Source: a virus
IMG/VR virus record: IMGVR_UViG_3300010318_000048
Location: 1 to 24,093 of that record
DNA length: 24,093 bases
Direction: 5' to 3' (one strand)
Position 1 is the stretch's first letter, and every line of letters starts with the position of its first letter. A program made the position numbers and the translations under genes. Under the pieces are notes generated by a model. That model worked only from the letters and a program-made list of their open reading frames with translations. It was not told the origin of the DNA and searched no databases. Positions 16,033 through 24,093 of this stretch are shown here, in pieces.

Positions 16033-17339
16033 TTTTGCTGTACTCCATAAGAATCTCTAATGAGTTTTAGTCCTGTATATCCTTTATTGTCATTAGCAGG
16101 AAAGGAATGTGCAAGTTCTTTTATTAAATAAAGACCAGACTTTTTCTCATCTCTTTCTTTTTCTTGTTTTGTAATCTTTCCTATATTTAACTCTATAACA
16201 TCTCCAACTGTAAGATTTAAATTAAGTGGTACTGTAAAATTTATAGTTTGACTGAAAGCAAGATTATATCTTGCTACTGATTGTGATTGATATTTTTCTT
16301 TCAAATCTCTCAAATCTCCTGATGGTGATAATTTATCCAAGGAGTAATTATCAATTAATTTTACCATAAGTCTTGAAGGAGAATTTTCAAGTCCATTTGG
16401 TATTTTCGGTTTTTCATTACTCTTTGATGAGTGTTTCATAATATCATAACTTTCAGTAAGTTTATAGTTATAAAAAGATGGAATACGAGTATTAACATCG
16501 TAGAAGTAATTCACACTTGAATACATTCCAATTCTTAAATTTTCAAAAATATTTACATTCTTTTCAAATTTAGGGATCGTTAAGATCTTAAAATTTTGAT
16601 CTTCAGAAGCAGGTGCATTAACATTCTCAGTATAAAAATATCTTTCATATTTTTTTGCATTTCCAGAACTTTCTTGCAATCCAGTTATTAAAGAATCTAC
16701 ACTTCTAAAATTGTATCCATTTTTGTTTTCATAAAATAAAAATCCGGCAGTTCCTGCAGTAGGTGAAGATTTTCCAATCTTAGGTATTGCCTTAGGACAT
16801 AACCAAGTCAAAACATTAAATGGTTTTTTAGAATTTCCGTAAAATGAGTAACTATTGAATGTTGGTTCTATATCTTTATTTTTAGTAGTTTTAAGAACAT
16901 CATCTAATATCTTTCTTACAGAGTCACTGATATTTTCTACTGAACCTTCTCTTTTTGGATAACGATTAAAAACTCTTGAAGTTTCATTTGTATACAATTC
17001 AGATGGAGCTAGTTCTACTAATAAAGTTTCTCTCGTAGATTGTGATGTAGATCCATAAACTTTGTAAATATAATATGTATTTTTTGTTTCATTAATAGTA
17101 ATTGATTTTTGAGTTGCTTCTTGATCAATTTTCAATCTAACTCTTTCTCCTCCTCTAACTGGAAGAGAAGACAAAAGTCCATCAGTATTTACAAGAACCA
17201 TAGAAATGAACACTGATGGTGAGAATAAATCTTCGTAATATTTTATTTCCGATATGCAACTAGTAGCATCAATAGAGCGAGATTGATCTAAAGACTCAAT
17301 TATAAATTCCTGAATTTTGTAATTAAAATATGATGCCAT
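16029..17339 (-). CDS. 27: Baseplate central hub protein gp27-like, 436 aa
   Basis: In T4, gp27 forms the trimeric ring that joins the tail tube to the gp5 spike. Here the N-terminus (NYKIQEFIIESLDQSRSIDA, then YEDLFSPSVFISMVLVNTDG) and the core (FNVLTWLCPKAIPKIG, then AGFLFYENKNGYNFRSVDSL) match my knowledge of gp27 proteins in marine T4-like phages. The C-terminus (LTVGDVIELNIGK, then SGLYLIKELAHSF) matches hub proteins more widely. The length is close to T4 gp27 (391 aa). Its ATG shares one base with the stop of the M23 protein, and its stop overlaps the gp5 start, so the hub partners are translationally coupled. No enzymatic motif is seen. Confidence 0.85.
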   Translation of the reverse strand: MASYFNYKIQEFIIESLDQSRSIDATSCISEIKYYEDLFSPSVFISMVLVNTDGLLSSLPVRGGERVRLKIDQEATQKSITINETKNTYYIYKVYGSTSQSTRETLLVELAPSELYTNETSRVFNRYPKREGSVENISDSVRKILDDVLKTTKNKDIEPTFNSYSFYGNSKKPFNVLTWLCPKAIPKIGKSSPTAGTAGFLFYENKNGYNFRSVDSLITGLQESSGNAKKYERYFYTENVNAPASEDQNFKILTIPKFEKNVNIFENLRIGMYSSVNYFYDVNTRIPSFYNYKLTESYDIMKHSSKSNEKPKIPNGLENSPSRLMVKLIDNYSLDKLSPSGDLRDLKEKYQSQSVARYNLAFSQTINFTVPLNLNLTVGDVIELNIGKITKQEKERDEKKSGLYLIKELAHSFPANDNKGYTGLKLIRDSYGVQQK

Positions 17340-19378
17340 TATACTAGTGTGTTGAGAAGAACTCTCTTATAGTAACTATTTAACACTTCTTCTTCAGTTA
17401 AACCTCCTATCAATAAAGGTTGAGAAGAATTTTGAATAATTGTTTTTGGTTGCTGACTTGGTATTGGTATTGAAACTGGTATTACCTGATTTTGCATTGT
17501 ACTTGGAGAGTATGATGGGTATTGTTCAATATTTCTCCCTCTAGGTAAAGTTGAAACACTTCTTTGTTTATTTTTATTCATTCTCATATATTTTTCTTTT
17601 GATTCATTAAATTCTTCTTCAGTAAGAACTACTTTATCATCTTGAGATTCTTTATAATATCTGTTATCTGATCCTTTGTAGAATTTTTTCCCATCAATTT
17701 TAAATTCATTAATAGAACTTTCTTCAGGTTTTTCTTCAGGTTTTTCTTTTTTCTCCGATATTTTTTTTGCTCTTTCTTTTGATAGTGGAGTTGTAATTTT
17801 ATTTTTACCAGTTCCAAATTGTTTAGGATCTACATTTGTACCATTTTCTATAACCTCAAAGTGTAGGTGAGTATTTTGACCGACTGGATATAATGTTCCA
17901 AGTTGCTGTCCACCATAAACAATATCACCAACATTAACTGAAGGAGTTATATGGTAATACATTGTCTGCAATCCTTCACCGTGACTTAATATAACATATC
18001 CGTTATATCCGTTAGTTTCTGATACTATGACCTTTCCAGTTTTAAATGCAACAACTGGAGCAGATAAATCTCCCGTAAATTTAACCATATCCAATCCTTT
18101 ATGAGATCTTGTTCCTCTAGATGCTCCAAACTGTTGATTAGATTGCTGTCCCTCCTGACCACCAGGAAGTGGGAAAAATGTCTCTCCACTGATAGGACCT
18201 CTGTATGCTTCTGTTGAATTTAATCTTCTTACATTTGGATAGTTTATACCTTTCTCAGGATCAGGACTAATTTTATATGAAAACTGTTTTGAAAATTCTT
18301 CAAATTTTTCAATTGCTTTCGAATAACTTTCCAAAGTTTTTCCAAAAGTAAGTTTATTTTTATCTAACTTTAAACTTTCAACAATAGATTTCTGTTTTTC
18401 TGTTTGCTCCTTAAGTCTATCTTCAGGAGTTTTATTTTCTTCTTCTAATTTTTTATTTTTTTCTTCTTCTCTTTCACTAAATCCAAACAAATCTCTAGAC
18501 AAATTTACAAGATCTAATGCAAAAGATCCTATTGAAAGTAATCCAGCAACTGGTAATCCTATTCCTGTTGCTGCGCTAGCTGCAGCTGCAGCATCTAAAC
18601 TTGCAGATACTCCAGCAATAGCTGATCCAGTAACATCTCCAGACTGGGCTCTAAGTGTAGCATCAGCAGCACCAACAACTGCACCCAAACCGGGAACGAT
18701 TGCTGCTCCAAATTTTCCAAAAGACTTTGCTACTCTACTACCTCTACCTATATTCTTTACAGGACTTTTATTTTTCGACCTTCTTAACTCATCTTGTCCA
18801 AATCTATTCTTAAAATTTTTATCTCCAAATCTTCTTCTATATCTTTCTCTAGATCTAGGAGAAACTCTTCTACCAGTTACATCAAATCCTCTTGGTATTT
18901 TTCTATTTCTATTAAGTAAAGAACCTGCTGCACCACCGATTAAAGGTGCCCCAAACATAAGTCCGGCGATTAATGCTGGAGGAATCGCTCCACTTAAATC
19001 TCCAGAAGAAGCTCTAGTTGCTGCCTTAAATGCTGCTAGAGCTCCTATTGCTTTAAGTGGATCATCTGATGATCCAGGACTAAAAAAGTTTCCAGCAAAT
19101 TTTTTAATTTGAGGAAGTTTTACTTTTCTTTTCGATTTCCTTTTTGTCGCCCTTTCATCTTCCTTTTCAATTTGATCTAATCTTTTTTTATATCTATCTA
19201 AAATTGAAAGTTGTGTTCTCTTTTGATAAATTCCTTTCTCAAAAGTTTTTCTTAATTTTATAGAACTTTTTTTTGCCTTATTGGAAAAATCTAAAATAGA
19301 ACTAATCTTTGTTACTTTTGCAGTAACCTTTGGAGTAACTTTTTTAGTTTTATTTGGTTTTAAAATAGTATCTTTCAT
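17339..19378 (-). CDS. Tail protein with M23 peptidase domain, 679 aa (tape-measure- or hub-associated)
   Basis: Residues 1-90 are very basic (repeated TKKVTPKVTAKVTK, KRKSKRKVK). Residues 91-155 and 222-295 are hydrophobic, Ala/Gly-rich helices; 300-370 is a charged coiled coil. Residues 415-520 are a complete M23 (lysostaphin-type) metallopeptidase: SHKGLDM gives His426 and Asp430, YYHI gives His476, and HLHFEV gives His504 and His506. The C-terminus (NQVIPVSIPIPSQQP and then YYKRVLLNTLV) resembles the end of the upstream 715-aa protein. The M23 domain should cut peptide cross-links in peptidoglycan during DNA entry. The helix-rich hydrophobic body is typical of tape-measure proteins; no other gp29 candidate is visible here. 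Place between gp51 and gp27 fits a hub or tape role. The enzyme call is firm, the structural role inferred. Confidence 0.85.
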   Translation of the reverse strand: MKDTILKPNKTKKVTPKVTAKVTKISSILDFSNKAKKSSIKLRKTFEKGIYQKRTQLSILDRYKKRLDQIEKEDERATKRKSKRKVKLPQIKKFAGNFFSPGSSDDPLKAIGALAAFKAATRASSGDLSGAIPPALIAGLMFGAPLIGGAAGSLLNRNRKIPRGFDVTGRRVSPRSRERYRRRFGDKNFKNRFGQDELRRSKNKSPVKNIGRGSRVAKSFGKFGAAIVPGLGAVVGAADATLRAQSGDVTGSAIAGVSASLDAAAAASAATGIGLPVAGLLSIGSFALDLVNLSRDLFGFSEREEEKNKKLEEENKTPEDRLKEQTEKQKSIVESLKLDKNKLTFGKTLESYSKAIEKFEEFSKQFSYKISPDPEKGINYPNVRRLNSTEAYRGPISGETFFPLPGGQEGQQSNQQFGASRGTRSHKGLDMVKFTGDLSAPVVAFKTGKVIVSETNGYNGYVILSHGEGLQTMYYHITPSVNVGDIVYGGQQLGTLYPVGQNTHLHFEVIENGTNVDPKQFGTGKNKITTPLSKERAKKISEKKEKPEEKPEESSINEFKIDGKKFYKGSDNRYYKESQDDKVVLTEEEFNESKEKYMRMNKNKQRSVSTLPRGRNIEQYPSYSPSTMQNQVIPVSIPIPSQQPKTIIQNSSQPLLIGGLTEEEVLNSYYKRVLLNTLV

Positions 19379-19381
19379 ATA

Positions 19382-21529
19382 TTACACAATTTGATATATT
19401 AACTTAGAATATAAAGAATAATAATTATCAGAATATGTTGTAGAAACATTGTTAACAACTAAATTTCCTGCATCAGTTGTTGATGCCGGAAGTTTTTCAG
19501 ATTTTTGTTGAATTGGAACTGGAAGAACTGTTAGGGAAGAAGATAAAGGAGAAGTTTCAACACTTGGAAATTCTCTTCTAGTTTGACTAATTGTATCATT
19601 AGTCATATTTCTAGAGTAAGATCTTCCACCCTTAAGATATTCTCTAGCTTTAATTTGAACCGCTTCCTCTTGCGATTGATCTGTTCCTGGTAATGATGGC
19701 CAAACGTCCTTCAATAATCTATCTGCACTGTCATAATCTCCCTCTAAAATTGCATCATATGCTGCTCTCTTATTTTTATATATCCAAGCCATAACTGATT
19801 TTGAAGCAGTAGCAAAATTTGAAGAACGAGGAGAAAGTCCTCCAGAATCTCTAATTGCTTCTTCAGTAAAGGGATCCTTAGCTTGAAAAAATCCTTCTGC
19901 TCCAGATCTTTGTTGATTAGGAATATTTCTTATACGAGTTTCTAAGTAAGAAAGTCGAGTTAAATATCCTGCCATATTCGGATTCATATCAGAATTAAGT
20001 AATTCTTCAGGAATTTGCGCTCCTCCACCAGGATTTAATCCTCCAGAACTTGATTGTGCTGAACCTGAAGATTTATTATTGTTGTCTTCATTTTTTTTCT
20101 TTTCATCTTTCATAGATTTCATCAAGAAATCTAAAGATTCTTCAAATTTATTATTTAAACTTTTAAATTTTTTCAAATCACTTTCAGGAATTTGATTTAA
20201 ATCTTCTGGAGATATTGATTCTTTTTGTTCTTTATTAATTTCGTCTAGTTTTTTTTGTATACTTGAATCGTCATCTTTATTAATTTTATTAATAAATGCC
20301 CCACCTAAAGCAAGTGATCCAGCACCCAAAGCAAGAAGTTTACTAAATTTACCAACTCTAGGTAAACCTCTTCCAGGAACTCCCCCTCTAGGAGATCCTC
20401 TTCTAGGTAAACCTCTTCCAGGAACGCCCCTTCCAGGTCTAAATATTCCACCAATAACTTTAGCTGCAATAATTCCACCAATAGCCTGTGCTATTGCTGG
20501 TAAGTATGTTGCACCAATTCCAAGAAGAGGTCCAAGTGCATCAATTGGATTCCCATTAACAAGAGCTTCAACCATTTTAAATAATGATAAAGCTCGAATA
20601 GCACCACCAGTACCACTAAAGAAACTACCAGTATATTTTTTAACAATGCCTTTTAGATCTTTTTTATTATTACCAAGTTCTCTTTTACCAATCTTCTTAC
20701 TGCGCTCTGCAACTCTCTTACGAAAATCTTTGGTTTCTTCTTTATTTTTTTCTTTGGTTCTCTTATAATCCTCTACAATAATTTCTCTAATTTTATCTAA
20801 GTTATCATTAATCTGAACTAAATCCAGAGTTAACTTTCCGAAAACAGATACAACTCTTTTTGGAGCATCAATACTATCCTCTACATTTGATTCTTCTACA
20901 TTTGATTCTTCTGCAGGTTTTGATATTTTATCTAGAATTGTACTGGGTATAGGTTTCTTAGGAATTATTCCACTTAATTTTGTAGACTTTATTGTTACTC
21001 TTTTTCCTGGACGAAAATTAGTTGCACCAGATATAAATTTTGTTGCTTTTTTTTGCTTCTCTGATGATTGATTTTCTTTTTTTTCTTCTTCTTTTAAATT
21101 TTTTCTTTTTAATGAAGCTTTTTGCTCTTCTTCTGCTCTTCTTACAATTATTTTTGTAAGATCATAAAACCTAACAATATAATCGCAAGCTTCTTCAAAG
21201 TTTTTTGAACCTTCTGGATCTTTGAAGAATGGTCCACTATTAATAAAATCTTTGTAGTTACTAAGTTTTCCTCCAAAATATCTTAAATTTCCAATTGCCT
21301 TTGCATATTCTGGATTTGTTGGTTTAACATAACCAACTTGCATTATTAAGTCAAGATCTTGACCTAAAAATTCTCTCCAATTTTCTTCTGCTACACTTCT
21401 GTTTGGACTATATTTTTGCCTTTCTTTCTCCGTAGGATAAGCAGACCAAGAGAATCCAGGGGGAATAATCTTCTGAATTTCCTCCTCGATTCTCTGTTTC
21501 TTAAAATTAATAAGATCTTTAGTATCCAT
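19382..21529 (-). CDS. Tail protein with lambda-endolysin-like (GH104) muramidase domain, 715 aa
   Basis: Residues 1-135 are a folded N-terminal part (PPGFSWSAYPTEKERQKYSP, LNFKKQ-type helix); 130-290 is a highly charged coiled coil; 295-365 is hydrophobic and helical; 366-393 carries RGxP repeats. Residues 517-636 look like the GH104/lambda gpR lysozyme fold: YLETR with Glu530 as the likely catalytic acid, GAEGFFQAK (compare GAGRYQLL in gpR), and DVWPSLPGTDQSQ (compare IWASLPGAGYGQ in gpR). It should cleave glycan strands locally at injection. Segment 295-345 (KKYTGSFFSG...) aligns by eye with 91-143 of the neighbouring M23 protein (KKFAGNFFSP...), suggesting paralogy. The start is three bases after gp51. 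It could be a tape-measure or hub-lysozyme protein. Confidence 0.75.
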   Translation of the reverse strand: MDTKDLINFKKQRIEEEIQKIIPPGFSWSAYPTEKERQKYSPNRSVAEENWREFLGQDLDLIMQVGYVKPTNPEYAKAIGNLRYFGGKLSNYKDFINSGPFFKDPEGSKNFEEACDYIVRFYDLTKIIVRRAEEEQKASLKRKNLKEEEKKENQSSEKQKKATKFISGATNFRPGKRVTIKSTKLSGIIPKKPIPSTILDKISKPAEESNVEESNVEDSIDAPKRVVSVFGKLTLDLVQINDNLDKIREIIVEDYKRTKEKNKEETKDFRKRVAERSKKIGKRELGNNKKDLKGIVKKYTGSFFSGTGGAIRALSLFKMVEALVNGNPIDALGPLLGIGATYLPAIAQAIGGIIAAKVIGGIFRPGRGVPGRGLPRRGSPRGGVPGRGLPRVGKFSKLLALGAGSLALGGAFINKINKDDDSSIQKKLDEINKEQKESISPEDLNQIPESDLKKFKSLNNKFEESLDFLMKSMKDEKKKNEDNNNKSSGSAQSSSGGLNPGGGAQIPEELLNSDMNPNMAGYLTRLSYLETRIRNIPNQQRSGAEGFFQAKDPFTEEAIRDSGGLSPRSSNFATASKSVMAWIYKNKRAAYDAILEGDYDSADRLLKDVWPSLPGTDQSQEEAVQIKAREYLKGGRSYSRNMTNDTISQTRREFPSVETSPLSSSLTVLPVPIQQKSEKLPASTTDAGNLVVNNVSTTYSDNYYSLYSKLIYQIV

Positions 21530-21532
21530 TGA

Positions 21533-21715
21533 TTAAAGACTCTGCTTCCTTGATGATTTTTCTTCTTCTTCCTTAATGTGATTTTCAAGTAAAGTTAAAT
21601 ATATATCCCTCTCCCAAGGAATCATATTTTCAATCTCAGTTAATGAATATTTATGATACTGCATCAAGGCAAAATTAATTCTATAAAATGATTCTAAGTC
21701 TTCATGACTTAGCAT
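21533..21715 (-). CDS. 51: Baseplate hub assembly protein gp51-like, 60 aa
   Basis: This short helical protein has the phrase TEIENMIPWERDIYLTLLEN followed by HIKEEEEK. That phrase is characteristic of the gp51 baseplate hub assembly catalyst in T4-like phages, although T4 gp51 itself is longer. The N-terminus (HEDLESFYRINFALMQYHKY) fits the same family. I start it at the ATG at 21713-21715, which shares a base with the gp26 stop (TGATG), rather than at an in-frame TTG one codon upstream. It would act only in assembly, not as a virion part, if it works like T4 gp51. The position right after gp26 agrees with T4 gene order (26-51-27). Confidence 0.8.
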   Translation of the reverse strand: MLSHEDLESFYRINFALMQYHKYSLTEIENMIPWERDIYLTLLENHIKEEEEKSSRKQSL

Positions 21716-22446
21716 CAACCGAAAAAACTGGATAACCCTTCTAAAACAATATCAGATTCTACACCAGTCTTTGGATTTTTTACAACTAAAGTATGTGATA
21801 ATTTTGGCATAGTATCAAAGAAGTTTTCAATACCTTTAAATTGATTAGAATCAAAAGTTTGAAGCCATTCAACTAATTCTTTTTTTGTTAAGTCTGAAGC
21901 AGACCAACACTCATCTTTAGTATATACCATATCAACACAAGATGAAACAATTTCAAAGGATCTGTCAATAGTTTCTTCACTGCTATCTGGCTTTGAGAAG
22001 TCAAAATTATTATCAACGAATTCTTGAAGTGATGGATACTTCATTTTAATTTTTACATTATCATCAATTTCAATCTCAGGGTTATGATTTTCAGGAATTT
22101 CAACTTGAATTTCATCTATGTTCACAGTAACATCTACTTTTGTTACATCATCATCTGGACAAGTTATGATAAGTTCAACAGACTCACCTACAGATTTTGC
22201 ACGAATATTTAAAAACAAATATTCAATATCAAAACTTGGGAGAGTCTCTACTTTGACTCCACGGCTAAGAATACAATCTTTTAAAATATTTTTAACTGAG
22301 TTTGTGATCTGAACTGGATCACCACTTTCCATTGCAAGAATTAATACTTTTTCTTCTTTAACTAAGAAAGGACGATACTTAATGGTTTTTTTATTTGAAG
22401 GCAAAGTCAACTCATAAGTTGGAGTGACAATTTTTGGTAAGGGCAT
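21715..22446 (-). CDS. 26: Baseplate hub protein gp26-like, 243 aa
   Basis: The N-terminus (PKIVTPTYELTLPSNKKTIK, then YRPFLVKEEKVLILAMESGD) is the hallmark opening of the T4 gp26 family (Pfam T4 baseplate protein). The rest is soluble and acidic, with FDIEYLFLNIRAKSVGESVE, a cysteine in ITCPDDD, and a helical C-terminus (WSASDLTKKELVEWLQTFDS). Length is slightly above T4 gp26 (208 aa). gp26 works in assembly of the baseplate hub. It overlaps gp51 by one base and is preceded by a 40-bp gap holding a late-promoter octamer, so it likely heads the downstream hub transcript. Confidence 0.85.
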   Translation of the reverse strand: MPLPKIVTPTYELTLPSNKKTIKYRPFLVKEEKVLILAMESGDPVQITNSVKNILKDCILSRGVKVETLPSFDIEYLFLNIRAKSVGESVELIITCPDDDVTKVDVTVNIDEIQVEIPENHNPEIEIDDNVKIKMKYPSLQEFVDNNFDFSKPDSSEETIDRSFEIVSSCVDMVYTKDECWSASDLTKKELVEWLQTFDSNQFKGIENFFDTMPKLSHTLVVKNPKTGVESDIVLEGLSSFFG

Positions 22447-22471
22447 TTAAAATATTAAAGTCAGATAAGAT

Positions 22472-22479
22472 TATTTATT
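22472..22479 (-). promoter_or_regulatory. T4-type late promoter (AATAAATA) for the gp26-hub operon
   Basis: The minus-strand AATAAATA lies in the only gap of the hub block, 25 nt before the gp26 ATG. It matches the late consensus at 7 of 8 positions. No other octamer appears in intergenic sequence between here and 12730, so it may drive all eight downstream hub genes. Confidence 0.55.
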
Positions 22480-22486
22480 AGGAATT

Positions 22487-23131
22487 TTATTTGTTTACTG
22501 TTGGGTTATAAGTATAAAAATCATAATTAAATGTAATAGTTGTTCTCAAAATATCTGTCTGAGAATATGAAACTGGTAAAGAAATTATATTTACAGGAAA
22601 TGCATTTTTCAAATTGTAAGTGATTTTATTTCCAACTCTTATAATTCCTCCTTTTTTAAGACGTTCTGACTTTTCCCTAAAATCTCTTTCAAACTTTGTA
22701 ATTACCAAATCTTTTTTCCAACTTTTTAAAGGATCATTGGGAATAATGGGATATTTAAATTTACCAAAACTGGAATTGAGATTCGATCTTTCAGTTTTGA
22801 ATATAGATTCAATCCAATTTTCAAAGTAAGTAATCAATTTATAATCTATATTTACATAAAAACTTACATCAATTGGCGGATAAGTTCTTCTGATTGGATA
22901 ATTTTCTGTAATACCTTGCCTATCACCGAAAACTTGTCCCACTTCAAAAGAAGTTCCTGGAAGCACTGCTTCATAAGCAAATATATTAACTTCATCGTTA
23001 CTAACTTCACCAAAAGTTGAGTTTGGAATAAAAACACTAAAGTAATTAGTTAGTGATGGATTAAATTGTTTTGTAAGTTCTTCAGTATCAAGGTATAAAC
23101 GATTTAATTGTCTTTCTGGTTTTTCTGCCAT
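22487..23131 (-). CDS. Tail-tube-fold protein, gp48/gp54 (tube initiator/cap) or gp19 type, 214 aa
   Basis: The sequence has the layout of T4-type tail tube proteins: an early strand (NPSLTNYFSVFIP), a loop with AYEAVLPGTSFEVGQVFGDR, then the long loop and strand (YPIRRTYPPIDVSFYVNIDY) leading to the helix KLITYFENWIESI. It ends with the tube-type strand LRTTITFNYDFYTYNP. Tube protein gp19 and the baseplate proteins gp48 and gp54 share this fold. Because it sits at the head of the gp26-gp51-gp27-gp5 cluster, a tube-initiator (gp54- or gp48-like) role is more likely than the main tube. It is shorter than T4 gp48 (364 aa) and gp54 (320 aa). A minus-strand TATAAT at 23154-23159 is a weak promoter candidate; no late octamer was found. 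Confidence 0.75.
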   Translation of the reverse strand: MAEKPERQLNRLYLDTEELTKQFNPSLTNYFSVFIPNSTFGEVSNDEVNIFAYEAVLPGTSFEVGQVFGDRQGITENYPIRRTYPPIDVSFYVNIDYKLITYFENWIESIFKTERSNLNSSFGKFKYPIIPNDPLKSWKKDLVITKFERDFREKSERLKKGGIIRVGNKITYNLKNAFPVNIISLPVSYSQTDILRTTITFNYDFYTYNPTVNK

Positions 23132-23134
23132 CTA

Positions 23135-23142
23135 AATAAATA
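23135..23142 (+). promoter_or_regulatory. T4-type late promoter (AATAAATA) for gp4
   Basis: The plus-strand AATAAATA lies in the 31-bp gap between the divergent tube-fold gene and gp4. It starts 28 nt before the gp4 ATG, the same spacing as the octamer before the 254-aa gene. Confidence 0.6.
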
Positions 23143-23162
23143 CTGGGTGCTATATTATATGT

Positions 23163-23597
23163 ATGAGTTATAAAGGAAATTTCAAACCTACATTCTCTGA
23201 GAAGTATATTGGTGATCATAAAAATATAATATACAGATCTCTTTGGGAATTAAAGTTTATGAATTATTGTGATAAGAATGAAAATATAATGAAATGGTCA
23301 TCTGAAGAGATATGGATTCCATATATATCACCACTAGATAATAGATGTCATAAGTACTTTCCAGATTTTTATATAAAGTACAAAGATGCTGATGGAAAGT
23401 TAAAAGAAAGTCTTATTGAAGTAAAACCAAAAAGACAAGTGAATGGTCCAAAAATTAGATCAAAAGTTAATCAAAAACAACTTTATGAAATAAAAGAATA
23501 TGCTAAGAATCAAGCAAAGTGGAAGGCAGCAAAAGAATTTTGTGAAGATAGAAGATGGGAATTTCAAATTATCACAGAAGATAACCTAGGAGTCTAA
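23163..23597 (+). CDS. 4: Head completion protein gp4-like (TnsA/PD-(D/E)xK nuclease fold), 144 aa
   Basis: The protein matches the gp4 head-completion family of T4-like phages. It has YRSLWELKFMNYCD, with Glu29 at the first active-site position, then KYFPDF (Asp68), then ESLIEVKPKRQ (Glu86, Lys88). Together these form the E...PDF...ExK set of TnsA-like restriction-fold nucleases. In T4, gp4 acts late in head maturation, after DNA packaging and before tail joining; nuclease activity is suggested by the motifs and not shown here. Length is close to T4 gp4 (about 150 aa). It is divergent from the tail core genes and has its own late promoter. Its TAA stop shares a base with the next ATG (TAATG). 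Confidence 0.9.
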   Translation: MSYKGNFKPTFSEKYIGDHKNIIYRSLWELKFMNYCDKNENIMKWSSEEIWIPYISPLDNRCHKYFPDFYIKYKDADGKLKESLIEVKPKRQVNGPKIRSKVNQKQLYEIKEYAKNQAKWKAAKEFCEDRRWEFQIITEDNLGV

Positions 23598-24093
23598 TGG
23601 CTTATCAGACAATTTTTGAAGAACTAAAAACTAAAACAAGAGGGCAATCAAAGTCTAAAGATTGGTATCGTTCTAATATATTCTTTGCACGTTCAATGAA
23701 ATATGAAAAAAATCCAAACTCAATGATCACTGATGAAATAAATGATGATGCTGATGAGATGGGTGGTAGAGATAAAAATATTGTCCGTCCTTTTCCAAAA
23801 TTATATAGTTTGATGTTATGGGAATATAAGGCAAAGTATAGAAGAGAGTTGCCTTATTATGATAAGTATCCTCTTGCTTTTATTTTAGACTTCCAACCAA
23901 ATTCTTTTTTCGCGGTAAATCTTCATTATTACTCACCAGAAGAAAGAGTTGCAATCGCTAGAAGTTTAGCAGAAAATCAAATTCCAAGATTTAATAGAGG
24001 AGCACATAAATACTTATTATCAGAAGTCCGTAGTCCTTATTTAGATTTTGATACTAGAGAATGGGATACTATATGCTTATTGCCTATAGAAGA
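23597..24093 (+). CDS. Conserved T4-like phage protein of uncertain role (partial, C-terminus outside window)
   Basis: An open frame starts at the ATG sharing one base with the gp4 stop and runs off the right edge (165 codons seen). It starts MAYQTIFEELKTKTRGQSKS and includes the phrases LYSLMLWEYKAKYRRELPYY and PLAFILDFQPNSFFAVNLHY, followed by YSPEERVAIARSL. My recollection is that many T4-like phages have a protein with a similar '[YD]-[PL]...G/S-F-x-x-(L/V)-N-(L/M)-H-Y' core, usually left unnamed. In T4 the next gene after 4 is 53 (baseplate wedge), but I do not see the gp53 signature, so I do not give that name. It is mixed alpha/beta and charged, without membrane segments. Translational coupling to gp4 suggests a virion assembly role. 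Confidence 0.75.
   Translation, partial: MAYQTIFEELKTKTRGQSKSKDWYRSNIFFARSMKYEKNPNSMITDEINDDADEMGGRDKNIVRPFPKLYSLMLWEYKAKYRRELPYYDKYPLAFILDFQPNSFFAVNLHYYSPEERVAIARSLAENQIPRFNRGAHKYLLSEVRSPYLDFDTREWDTICLLPIE

Noticed and set aside
21648-21655. CATAAATA octamer inside gp51
   Set aside because: It is part of the codons for YHKY and lies about 120 nt from the next start; chance match in AT-rich coding DNA is the simpler explanation. A similar GATAAATA inside gp5 near 14125 is rejected for the same reason.
23597-24093. Naming the last gene gp53 (baseplate wedge) from T4 gene order
   Set aside because: The conserved gp53 features I know (for example a GNPQLYWVLL-like phrase) are absent; the position alone is not enough.

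Overview
The window is a piece of an AT-rich contractile-tailed phage genome of the T4-like (Straboviridae/Kyanoviridae-type) group. It most resembles marine cyanomyoviruses of Prochlorococcus/Synechococcus. The evidence is the gene set and order (gp4, tail-tube-fold protein, gp26, gp51, gp27, gp5), T4-type late promoter octamers (NATAAATA), a phage tRNA-Leu(UAA), and very large modular fibre genes with VGIGTT, GxGY and collagen (G-X-Q) repeats of the kind common in marine T4-like phages. The host is an inference from this style and from base composition; nothing in the window proves it.

Layout. (1) 1-11523, leftward: four fibre/structural genes. In transcription order these are a 1698-aa beta-helix fibre ending in a collar/receptor-tip domain, a 1458-aa fibre with nineteen 15-residue repeats, a 132-aa small structural protein, and a collagen-like fibre that runs off the left edge. 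(2) 11524-12356, rightward: one lone 254-aa gene of unknown function, separated from the fibre block by two abutting divergent late promoters. (3) 12358-12524, leftward: tRNA-Leu(UAA) with a sigma70-like promoter and a terminator-like hairpin in its leader, next to a 56-aa CxxC orphan. (4) 12730-23131, leftward: the baseplate hub and tail-core operon, almost gapless. In transcription order it holds a tail-tube-fold protein (gp48/gp54 type), gp26, gp51, a 715-aa protein with a lambda-endolysin-like (GH104) domain, a 679-aa protein with an M23 peptidase domain, gp27, gp5 (OB domain, no lysozyme), a separate beta-helix spike, and a small S74 self-cleaving protein. (5) 23163-24093, rightward: gp4 (head completion, TnsA-like nuclease) and a partial conserved gene.

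How the genes fit together. The gp27/gp5/spike proteins should form the central hub and membrane-puncturing needle. The lysozyme that T4 carries inside gp5 is absent here. Cell-wall cutting appears to have moved to two neighbouring, probably paralogous, hydrophobic helix-rich proteins, one with a glycosidase-type and one with a peptidase-type module. The S74 protein at the end of the operon may be a chaperone-matured tip or adaptor. The leftward fibre block supplies the adhesins. Late promoters stand before the 1698-aa fibre, the 1458-aa fibre, the collagen-like fibre, the 254-aa gene, gp26 and gp4, which implies co-ordinated late expression. I see no integrase, CRISPR array, insertion sequence or defence system.
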